From Hypomesus transpacificus (lineage: Eukaryota; Chordata; Actinopteri; Osmeriformes; Osmeridae): a DNA stretch of 64,000 nucleotides. The stretch covers positions 6,879,298 to 6,943,297 of the forward strand of contig NC_061077.1 of the NCBI RefSeq assembly GCF_021917145.1. Direction: 5' to 3'. Positions 26,088-36,620 of the stretch are shown piece after piece (positions within the stretch are counted from its first letter, which is position 1; every line of letters begins with the position of its first letter). The position numbers and the translations under genes were made by a program. A model generated the notes under the pieces. That model did no database searches, was not told the origin of the DNA, and worked only from the letters and a program-made list of their open reading frames with translations.

Positions 26088-29000
26088 ATGGGAACACTGA
26101 TTCAACCAGTCCTTCTGCTGCTTCTATGGCGAAGTCTGTCTGCCATCGACGTCCCTGTAGAAGGTGAGCCAAGAAATCATCTGTGTCCCAGTTAGACTAT
26201 GGTGTGTGTTCATCCTCCTGATGTGAAATGTATGTGCCATCGTCATGACAATGCTTCTCCTCCTGCAGTCCGCCAGCCCCCCACCATCATAAAGCAGTCA
26301 TTGAAAGACCACATTGTGGACCCCAAAGACAATATGGTCATAGAATGTGAGGCCAAAGGGAACCCCCAGCCCATGTAAGAGCTGACACATCCTTCTCACA
26401 CACAATACAGTTTCAAGGCCAAGTAAAAAAAAGACCAAGAGTGGTGATATGGCATTGTAGTCAGTGTGACTGGGAGTGACATTAACGAAGAACGTTTGTT
26501 GATGTAAATCTCTGGTGATACGCCAGGATCCTTTGGCAATTTGAGAATGTACAAATACCTAGTGAGAACATGTTACACTCATTCAAAATTCACAGTTTGC
26601 TGCCCATCGAGATATCAAGCTTTTCTGTCTTGTCTTTATTGCCGTAGTTTTTCGTGGAGGCGTAATGGTAAGTATTTCAACGTGGCACGGGACCAGCAGA
26701 CATCGATGCGGAGACGCTCAGGCACCCTAGATATCAATGCCTGGAACAACCCAGAGGACTATGAAGGGGAGTACCAGTGCATCGCCTCCAACGAGTATGG
26801 TTCAGCATATTCCAACAAGATAGTACTGCGCCTCTCAAGTAAGTTAAAAATGAACCTTATACACAACTTAGGTATTCTGAGAGGAATATACAGTAGAAAG
26901 GTTAGCTATCTTGTACCCTCCTATGTCCTTGTCAGGGGCTCCCCTGTGGCCCAGAGAGGTGCTGGAGCCTGTGGTGGTCAGTGTGGGTCTTCCTCTGGTG
27001 CTGTCCTGTAACCCTCCCCCAGGGCCACCTAAACCTGGCACCTTCTGGATGACAAGCTGTGAGTGCCTCTCTATGAACCAACTCTTATGCCTTGTTAAAA
27101 GACTGATGTTGTCCCGGACATTCCGATAATTAGTTTCCCGTCCTAATGAACCATGTGGACTAACAAGAGTTTCGTGGGACTAATAGCCATGAAGTATTTT
27201 AACTCACAGGTGTTGGATGTAACTGTGGAATTGCATGCATGAAGTCACCCAAAACTCTTGTATTTCAGGTTCCTATGCCAGGCCGTTCACCTGGCCCGTT
27301 CAGACTCCAGTTCCCACAATGCAGGCTGTGCGGCAGGACCGCAGGGTGTCCATGGGCGTGAATGGAGATCTCTACTTCTCCAATGTACTCATTAACGACT
27401 CGGCCACCGACTATTGCTGCAACGCTCGCTTCCCCTACAAAAACATTATCCAGCAGAAGATGCCTGTTGTGGTCAAAGTCCTAACAAGTGAGCTGTGCTG
27501 GTGTTGACACAAACTCACATGCATATGAATAGGATCAACAGGACAAAATAAACCAGTCGTAAAGAGCAAATACAGTTTCATCAAAGTACAGCTTGGCAAC
27601 AGTGTGGACTTAACAATACTAACTGACTCTCACTGTGGCTCAACTTGATTTTCCCATGCTGTATTTTTTAATAAATTTACATCTTACATACTCCATATTG
27701 TTTTATTTCAGACAACCCCTAAAATGACTCATCTTGTTCTCTCCAATCTAATGGCCATAGTGTCTCGGTGAGTGTGTGGTCTGCTTCTCTGGTTGTTTTT
27801 ATTTGATTTTCTATTAACTACTAACCCACCTGGTCCCACTGATCTGCCTCAAGACAGACAGTTCCTGAAGTCACCACATTGTTACGGTCTCAGACGTAGA
27901 GAATATTCACATAATCTGCTCTGCTCCCTTCCCTTCTCAGCTCGTATGGTGGCAGAAGCTGCCCCCACCCTGCTGTCTCCCACGGGGACCTCCAGTACCG
28001 TCATCGTCCTGCAGGGGGAGGAGCTGCTGCTGGAGTGTGTTGCTGCAGGAGTGTGCGTAGGCTCTAAACAAGACTGAAGAAGAGTGTGTCAGAAGCAAAC
28101 AGATGATCAGCTGTTGTTAACGTGTGTTCTGTTCTGTTCACACAGTCCAACTCCTCACATCAGGTGGACCAAAGATGGAGATGCACTATCCATGACTAAC
28201 ATGAAGGTGAAGAACTTCAACAAGCTCATCCAAATATCTAAGGCTTCATTTGAGGACCAGGGTGAATATGTGTGCACGGCGACCAACAAGATTGGATATG
28301 TGGAACACACCATAACTGTCCGAGTTAAAGGTTAGACTCATCACAAGTTGGCATCCAAACAACATGTCTGACAACATTCAGTATTACTCGGTAAGGTATG
28401 TCTATGGTTATGTATTTAACAGCGGCTCCATTCTGGTTGGAGAAGCCCACTGATCTGGTGTTGGCTCCTGAGGAGAATGGAGAGATGGTGTGCCGAGCTG
28501 ACGGTGTCCCCCGGCCTACTACAAGCTGGTTTATCAATGGAGAGCCAATCGAAAGTAAGCAGCTGCAGAAACACTTGACACAACATGCCTCTCATCTTGC
28601 TGACTAAAAGATGTCAGGGTCATAGTCAGTATCTACTTCAGCTAAAGAAGAGTATCATTATGATGATTAGGGAGTCAGGTGGCTGAGCGGTTAGGGGATC
28701 GGAATAGTAATCAGAAGGTTGCCGGTTCAATATAAATGACGTTGTGTCCTTGGGCAAGGCACTTCACCCTACTTGCCTCAGGGGAATGTCCCTGTACTTA
28801 CTGCCAGTCGCTCTGGATAAGAGCGTCTGCTAAAGGACTAAATGTAAATGATTGAAGTCCTGTTTTTTTCTGTAACTTGTCTCTAGCTGCAACTCCCAAC
28901 CCCAGCAGGCAGGTATCAGGGGATACATTGATCTTCCGCTCAGTAAATGTAATGAACACTGCTGTCTACCAGTGCAACACCTCCAACCAGTATGGCTACC

Positions 29001-32000
29001 TGCTGGCCAATGCCTTTGTCAACGTATTACGTAAGATACCACATCATTTAGTGGACCCATTCATAGGATGTCAGTGTACTGTAGATTACAGGATCAAAGT
29101 CTTCATTAAGAAAGATTCTGCTCTCTGTCTTATCTCTAGATGCTACCCCTCGTATCCTGACACCCAGGAACGAGCTGATGATGGTGGTGGAGGGCACTCG
29201 GACCACCCTGCACTGTCGTTATTTTGGCTCACCTGTACCTGACTTGAGATGGTGAAAACAAGCATTTTGTCTTCAGAATCTCCTGTTACTAAACTAGCCC
29301 ATACTGTGTGCACGTGTGTAATGTGTGTTATGTGTGTTATGTGTGTGTGTTTGTTCACAGGTCAAAATACGGTCAGGGTAACCTGGAGGGAAACCGTTTC
29401 AAAATTCTAAGCAACGGGACGTTGGAGATCAGACGCACTCATGTGGAGGACCAGGGAACGTACCTGTGTGTGGTGAGCAACCTCGCAGGGAGAGAGGAAA
29501 TCCAGGTCCGACTGGAGGTCAAAGGTGATTTCCCATGAAGGCCACATTCTGTATATGAGACATGTACTGTATGCACAGCAGTTTGGTCATGTTCACATTG
29601 CTATCGTTTTCTCAGAACCCACTAAGATCGTTCAGCGGCCAGAGAACATGAGAGTATTGCGTGGCAGTGATGTTCGGCTGGAATGCAAGGAAAAACATGA
29701 CGTCTCTCTCTCCATCACCACTACCTGGATGAAAAACAAAGCGTTGCTCACACTAAGCTGGAGGTAAGAACTGTCATGAGTGCTTTACTGTATTTTCATG
29801 ACACTCTTCCTAAATGCCAGGCATCACCTGAGTCATTTCCTGTTTGTGCTCCTCAGAGTGACACTGGATGAATCCTCGCTGGTGATAGCAGGCGTGAACA
29901 GAGCAGATGAGGGCAGCTACACCTGCATAATAAAGTCAGACATAGATGAGAGCTCTGCCTCTGCCCACCTCTTGGTTATGGGTAAGATGTACAAAATTAA
30001 CTCTTGCACAGTATTTATCCACTCAATCTGAACAAGTATGTATTAGAAGTGTTTTACCCTCTCTCACAGACCGCCCAAATGCACCCACCAACCTGGAGTT
30101 GTCTGACCCTTATGAGCGCAGTGTGAGACTGTCCTGGATTCCTGGAGATAGCAATCACAGCCCTGTCAAAGGTAACAGCCACTACCTATTATCTTACTCA
30201 ATGTGTTTTTGTACCCTGACTGTTAACTGGACATATGTAAGTGACTAGCGTCTTCTTTTTGGCTACCCCCTCAGAGTACCTTATTCAGTATGATGAAGAT
30301 GATTGGTTGCCAGGAAAGTGGAGAAATCTCTCAACCTACCCTGGAAACCTTAACTCTGTCATCCTGCAGCTCTCACCTTTCACCAACTATGAGTTCCGGG
30401 TCATTGCAATCAACGAAATCGGCTCCAGTAGGCCCAGTCGCTCTTCCATGCGTTTCCAGACCAGTGGTGCACGTAGGTCATATGTTTCTGTGGCTGAATG
30501 ATGCAGATTGGTTCATATTTTAGACTCATTGAGTAATACATTAGAGGATTTCATGCCTCTCCACTGTTTCAGCTCCTGATGCTATCCCCAAGAACATCAA
30601 AGGAGTGGGCACATGGAGAAACAACATGGAGATCAGTTGGGAGGTGATGAATCCTCCCTTATTCACTTTACAAGAGTGTGAAGTACATTTATTGTGACTC
30701 AAACATCCAGAAATAATGAGTCAAATCTTTACTGACAAGAGGCTTCTGTCTGTTCTGTGGTACAGCCTCTGAACAGCAGAGACTGGAACGGTCCCTACCT
30801 GAAATATCTGGTTTGGTGGAGAAGGAGAGACTCCAGAGAGGAGTGGAAGAATGCCACAACAAAGTGGCTGAGATACTATATATACGACACAGACACCTTC
30901 ACCCCATATGAGATTAAGGTCCAGGCTTTCAACGACTTTGGCCTTGGCCCAGAGTCTCCGGTTATCATTGGCTACTCAGGAGAAGACCGTAAGTACCAAC
31001 AAAGCCATAGTGTGAACCGTATCTTCACATTTAAGAGTGTAGCTGCAGTTATCTGGGTTTTGAGTTGGCTTGATGAGAGAGGAGGAGAGGAGAACAGAGA
31101 AGCCTAAAACAGAATAGATTAAAACAGTACAATATTATACAGAGTATAGGAGTCTTCCTCAAGAACTCATTAATGATGCAAACTAAGTTTTTTTTCTTTA
31201 TTTTTTACCTTTCTTAATTTTTGATTCTAAACTTTTTTCACCAAATACTTTTTCAACCTTTCAAAACATTTTTTGAAAACCTTATTTCAAAACTACTTTT
31301 TAAACCTTTCATTACTTTTTTTTAACTTTCATTTCACACTGTTCACAGTTAAAGGAGAGGAGAGAGGATTTGGAAAACCTAATGATAGTGAGTGACTCAT
31401 CCTGTGATCAGTTTGTCCCTGTACCTCTTTGTGTTTCCCAGGCCCTCTGACTGCTCCCCTCAACCTGCGTGTGTCCAACATAGAGAGCGATCAAGTAGAG
31501 GTGCACTGGGACCCAGTATCTCGAAACTTTATCATGGGAGAACCAAAGGAGTACAAGGTCCGAGAACTGCACTTCATGGCTTGGGAAAGAAAATCTCGTT
31601 AAAATTTACAAATTCATTTAAACTGGCCTTTCATAATGTTATTGTAGAGGAGTAGACAAGTAAAACAGACATTACTGACATGGGCCTGCATGTATTTTGT
31701 CTGTCTACCTCAGGTGTACTTCTGGAGAGACAGTAGTCAGCTACGGTGGCTAAGTGTCAGCAGGGCTATGAAGTCTAAAGCTTTCTCAGTCGGTGACCAA
31801 GAATACTCTGGGGTCCTGTCTGACCTATTTGCCTACAGCAACTATAAGATGTACATAGTGGTGGCGAACAACCGCTATGAAGGCCCGCCCAGCAACACTA
31901 TACAGTTCTCCACACCTGAGGGAGGTAAGATCAACAGTGTTACTGGAGCCTGGAGGTTTCCCTGGTCAATTAACCCCAAATAGATTAAAAAACTCACTGT

Positions 32001-34271
32001 CCCACTATATCTTTAACCAAGCCAAGTTGTGTTTCTTGAGCCACAGTGTTTCGATTCAATCTGTTCTCCTTTTCTACATCTGTAGTTCCATCAGCACCTA
32101 CGTCCTTCAGGATTCAGCAGAGACATCTTGACACCATATATGTGGACTGGGACCTGCCTGCAGAGCCCAATGGCATCATCACTGGATACAGTCTCAAGTA
32201 CCAGACATGTAGGCACTTAAGTTCATTCATATTACAGTTAGGTAGGCAAAATAGCATCAGGAAGGTCCACAAGTACACACAAGTAGCACACAAGTAGGGT
32301 GGTAAGTGTACTCATGTACCAAACAGCTGGGTCAAAATTAACTGTTTTAAGTGTACCCTGGACAGTGAATGCCACCAGAGGAGAGCCTTTACGCACTGAA
32401 GAATTCCCTCCAAACGTGACCAGTTTTTCAGTGAGGCGGTACGACCGCTACACTCGCTACACTTTCTCCCTGGCGGCCCACACTCAGGTGGGGATAGGAG
32501 AATGGTACACTGAGGAATCACCTCATTACACCACCGAAGGTAGAGTACAATGTACACAAGTCTAATATAGTGAATGATAATGAATGATTTCCTCAATGAC
32601 TCGATGATAGTTTAGAGATGTATGCATGAATGCCTGTGCGTTCTTACTTGTATGCATACGTGTGTGTGTGTGCTTGTTTTTGTGTGTGTATAAATACATG
32701 CAGCTTACGCTCGGGACCAGGTGGACTTGTCGACTAAGGGCTGGTTCATTGGTGTGATGTGTGCTGTGGCTTTAATCGTACTCATCCTCCTGGTGGTATG
32801 CTTTATCAAGAGGAGTCGTGGAGGAAAATACCCAGGTACTTCATCAGGACCATATCTGAGATAAACACTGGCTTCCTACTTAGTGGATAAACTGAGTCAT
32901 GTATCAACATGGTTTACTTCTCAGTACGGGACAAGAAAGATGTTCCACTTGAAACAGTGGATGACAAAGATCAGGAGGGATCATTTGACTATCGGTAAGT
33001 ATTATAGCAAAAGGCTACATAAATACTGTGGACTAGCATTACCAGAAAAGGTTTGATGTGTTCTGCAGACACAGTATACATACACACAAGTGCCTTGAAT
33101 GAAAATGTCATCATATTCTAACAACATGCACAGCATTATCATTATGACGATATAATTACAGTGGTGAACTCCCTACCTTAATTTGCTCTTTACTGTATAT
33201 GTTATTTTACATGTAGTAGTATCATTGGAATTGTTTTCAATAAAAAGGAGCAACTTAATGTTAGATGTTACCCAATAATGTCCTTGTTCCTGATAACCTC
33301 CTGATATTTCATCCCCATGTGTTCTATCTATTCTGGAAACTTACATTTTCTTTCCAAATGTTCACATCTCCTCCTTTCGCATTGGTCCATACAAGGTCTC
33401 TGGAAAGGTATGAAATCACTAAACAGTGACATATTGACAGCATTCACACCACTGACTTTTCAACTCATATTTTTTGTAATATAGACGTATGATCCACCCT
33501 AATGGATCTGCTGTCTGAACATTGAACTGTTTCTCATAGACAAAATATGATTTATCTAGCTCAGTGTGTTCAAATTTGATAGATTTCTGAACTACCTAAG
33601 TAAGTGTACGTCATCACTCTCACATTACTCTTATGAATGTTACAGGATAGCTCGGGTCTCCACCCTTCCCTACTCTAGACGGTAGGTACCACTCTTTCAA
33701 AACAACGAAACAGCTAAATAAATACTATAATCACAGTGGATGGGAATTAATAGACTAGCATGGAAGGCTGAATGTTGGGCAGTATGTTGGACAGTGTTGG
33801 GCAGCATGTTAGGATGGATGTTGGGCAGTATGTTAGACAGTGTTGGGCAGTATGTTAGGATGGATGTTGGGCAGTATGTTGGACAGTGTTGGGCAGTATG
33901 TTAGGATGGATGTTGGGCAGTATTTTGGGCAGAGTGTTGGGCAGTATGTTGGGATGGACGTTGGGCAGTATGTTGGGCAGAGTGTTGGGCCGTTCTGCTC
34001 TGATGTACTCTGATACTCGTACTCTGATGTTGTGTCTCCCAGAGAGGAAGAAAGGCAGAGGGGGCAGGCATCTGTGGACTCCATGATGAAACACACGGAG
34101 AGTGACGACAGTCTTGTGGACTATGGGGATGGAGGGGAGATTGAGTTCAATGAGGATGGCTCCTTTATTGGCCAGTACACAGGAAGCAGAAAGGATGTCA
34201 GGGAGGAAATGGATTACAGTGAGAGTCTGGAAATTCACTCACCCATGAACGCCATCTACTCACTGGCATAA
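26088..34271 (+). CDS. nfasc: Neurofascin, short four-FnIII form
   Basis: L1-family neuronal/glial adhesion receptor of axon initial segments, nodes and paranodes. Exons: 26088-26163, 26269-26374, 26648-26838, 26936-27058, 27269-27487, 27941-28052, 28146-28330, 28423-28554, 28887-29030, 29140-29251, 29361-29524, 29616-29763, 29857-29981, 30070-30171, 30275-30472, 30573-30643, 30766-30988, 31442-31557, 31714-31924, 32086-32208, 32366-32539, 32704-32835, 32925-32994, 33396-33407, 33646-33681, 34043-34271; phases agree throughout (about 1177 residues). Order: signal peptide, six Ig, four FnIII, one membrane span ([20 protein letters not shown]), then KRSRGGKYP, a 12-nt RSLE micro-exon, ankyrin-binding FIGQY and the terminus NAIYSLA. 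That terminus, SMRRRSGTL and [12 protein letters not shown] pick neurofascin over NrCAM, L1 and CHL1. No mucin or fifth FnIII exon fits the 164-bp intron before the membrane exon. The second Ig has an extra loop and an unusual CC pair. Polyadenylation signal at 35709-35714. Confidence 0.93.
28669..28850 (+). repeat. tRNA-derived SINE in a neurofascin intron
   Basis: A tRNA-like head (TGGCTGAGCGGTTAGG as A box, GGTTGCCGGTTCAA as B box) is followed by a body with GTCCTTGGGCAAGGCACTTC and a tail GATAAGAGCGTCTGCTAAA, ending in AATGTAAATG. This is a full-length, moderately diverged teleost SINE. Its 3' end is only 36 bp from neurofascin exon 9 (28887). Target duplications are not clear. It is not a functional tRNA gene because the cloverleaf is incomplete. 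Confidence 0.85.
31185..31335 (+). repeat. T-rich low-complexity tract in a neurofascin intron
   Basis: Roughly 150 bp of T runs are separated by short imperfectly repeated units of the type AACCTTTCAAAAC. It lies between exons 17 and 18 and looks like a degraded tandem repeat with no coding content. Confidence 0.6.
33396..33407 (+). CDS. nfasc: RSLE-type micro-exon of neurofascin
   Basis: A 12-nt exon between AG at 33394-33395 and a GTATGA donor. It keeps frame and, with the flanking codon halves, turns ...FDY into FDYRSLER. In the L1 family the RSLE micro-exon is alternatively spliced, neuron-enriched, and creates a tyrosine-based (YRSL) AP-2 endocytosis signal. The pyrimidine tract ahead is discontinuous, as is common for regulated micro-exons. 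Skipping it keeps the frame. Confidence 0.75.
33770..33990 (+). repeat. About 48-bp minisatellite in the last neurofascin intron
   Basis: Four to five head-to-tail copies of a unit of about 48 bp built from GTTGGGCAGTATGTT modules, with GGATGGATGTTGGGCAG recurring about every 48 bp. It ends only about 50 bp before the final coding exon (34043). Open frames across it on both strands are artefacts of the repeat. Confidence 0.9.
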
Positions 34272-35714
34272 CCTGCAGCAACACAACAAACCTTTTTAAG
34301 CCATCACTGGCTGACTGGTTTTGGACGCAAGGTAACCCCTGTGAACGGCCTCTGGCAGAACATTACACCATGGAGAAGGGATCATGGTGGGACCATCTGC
34401 TTACAGCCAGAAGTCTCATAGACAAAAAACATCTGTCTTCTGATTGGCCTAAGCTCAGAGAACAGTAATGCCTGAGGCCCAAGTGTTCCCTTGGTCCTTT
34501 CTCACCTTGGTCTGCATTGACATTGGGTTATGGGATACAATACTGCAGCCATTTAACAAGGGTGTGAGGTGGAACTGCAGGCAAGGTGACACATATCTGG
34601 ATTGTGCATTATACATTGGGAGCTTTTCTTCAAAATATTTATCTGTAGTTAGTCACTTTTTGTAGTTATGCGTGTGTGTGAGTGAATGAGTGTGTGTGTG
34701 TGTGTGTGTTTGTGGGTGAACGTCTGTTTGTTATGAGCTACGGTTTGCATCGTGTTGTCCTTTGAAACCACTAATGAAAATATATTCTGTATATCAAGGG
34801 CATTAAAGTGGACAGGTTTATCATGTTGATAAAAGCAGTTTCATTGTTTAGGACCGTTGTGCATATATTTTATTTCTCAATTACCACAGTCTCTTTAACC
34901 TGTCATGGTTTAACATTAATTTAGGAAGCAGAAATCTTTGCAGATGTTGTTATTATCATGATACTTTGGCAATAGTTAATCAGGATCAAATATGCCTGAT
35001 GTTACATCAGTATTACACAGCATTATGCATTTGCAGTATGAACATCTTGTAGGTGTGCCTACGGTTTCTCGATACAATGTTAATATGCGAAGGGAGCTGA
35101 GAGCGCTTCATGCACTAACATCAGTAGAGGATTTGGTTTACTTAAATCACATCAACACATTTAATCAATACAGACTTAACTTTTTTAGTTTTAAGCTGAT
35201 TGTAATTCACATACTTTCTCTTCTAAGACCATAAAAAACTGCTTTTAGATGATGATTTGTTTTTCTTGAGTTCAACATGGACAGTGTTAACACATATATC
35301 ATCACTCTGGCATTAAATTAATTACTTCATTGATTACATAATGTTATCATCTTTAAAAAGTACAATAAGGATCATCTTCAAAGCATTGACTGATTGGGCC
35401 TAATTATCCAACTCCAAAAGATGCTGTAGTGTGAAAAGTGAGGGTAACATAATGTACTTGGTGATATGGTAAAGACTGATAAAGCTCTAGTCTGGGACAA
35501 TTGGTCCAGCCTGATACAGCCTGTTGGACTAAGGCATATCAGTAGTACAGGAGAGGTTGGAGAGTGTAACATACCATAAAGCAGTCATAAAGCCAATTTT
35601 ATCTCACTGTAAAAAAATCCTGTATCCTACTACTCAGAAAACATATAAATATCATCCCTCTAAACCTTTTATTTGGACGTCTAAATGCACTTTTGTGTCG
35701 TGTTTGCTAATAAA
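34272..35714 (+). other. nfasc: Neurofascin 3' untranslated region
   Basis: About 1.4 kb of AT-rich sequence follows the TAA at 34269-34271 and ends in a consensus AATAAA at 35709-35714. An earlier ATTAAA near 34802 could give a shorter transcript. A short TG tract lies near 34695. No other gene is seen before the chitinase first exon at 36.6 kb; 35.7-36.4 kb holds nothing I can name. Confidence 0.6.
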
Positions 35715-36620
35715 GAGCTTGTTTTGATGGCATCTCCTTAACTGTGTACTTTTTGTATTTTGAGCAGGACAAAGACCGTAGGCAAACACAACAAATCTTC
35801 AGTGGTATTTGTCACATTTGGAATCATTTGGTTTAAGTCGGTGGAAATGTTTAACTTAAATTTGTCACATAACCATTCCTATTTTTGAAACGAAGAATAA
35901 TGTGTTCACCTAATTGGAGCAAACATTTGGTTAAACCCAGGGACACTAGATCCTATCATAAGGTTTGTGTAGGCTATCTGAGCCTGCCCAACCCACTGAA
36001 TGATAACACTTTTTCAGCCAAGAGAAACTGATCAGGTAAGGAAAAATAAGAATAACAAATCTTATCTAACAACCAATACCAATGTTTTTATGACCAGTTG
36101 ACCAGGTTATACATTGGAATGGGTCTTACATAATGCTAATGCAAAGAAAATAGAAGGATGTTCTATGTTACCTTGCCACCTTAAGTGTCGTCTTTCACTT
36201 ATCTGTCCATAAAGATCATTTTATCTGGTACCTTGTGAAGCTGACTAACTGAACTATGAGAAAGATAGTGTGCTAATTATTCATAATGTGCAAAAAAAAG
36301 CTAATTGTGTCCTACTAGACTGGGTATCACCATGTAGCCTTTGTCCCCATCTTATCAACACTATATAATGAGGGACATCTTAGAGGGAGAGGGGCACATG
36401 CAGTCTCTGAGGACCAGGTAAGAACATTGCACCATATTATTATTTCTTATTTTTTACAGCTAAAATAGTATTATACATATAGGTAACAATGTCACTACTT
36501 TTCAATTGGAAAACATATGTGTAGTGTCAGTGTAGGCCATCTTTATGGGTTAAAATATATACAACAATCTCTCCTGTTTTGACAGTTAAGACATTGTGAA
36601 CCAGGGACTGCAATCTCAAC

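Noticed and set aside
27764-27770. Seven-nt exon of neurofascin flanked by AG and GTGAGT
   Set aside because: It would break the frame; exon 27269-27487 joins directly to 27941 with the family's expected TTR sequence.
28679-28735. Possible tRNA gene
   Set aside because: A and B box-like strings are present but the acceptor and anticodon stems do not form; it continues into a SINE body and tail.
33833-34238. Asn/Pro/Leu-rich frames and a direct-repeat array that might suggest a CRISPR or a repeat protein
   Set aside because: The units are contiguous without unique spacers, in a vertebrate intron; this is a minisatellite.
26088-34271. NrCAM, suggested by the pnpla8 neighbour
   Set aside because: The C-terminus [23 protein letters not shown] and [12 protein letters not shown] match neurofascin; NrCAM ends in NSFV.
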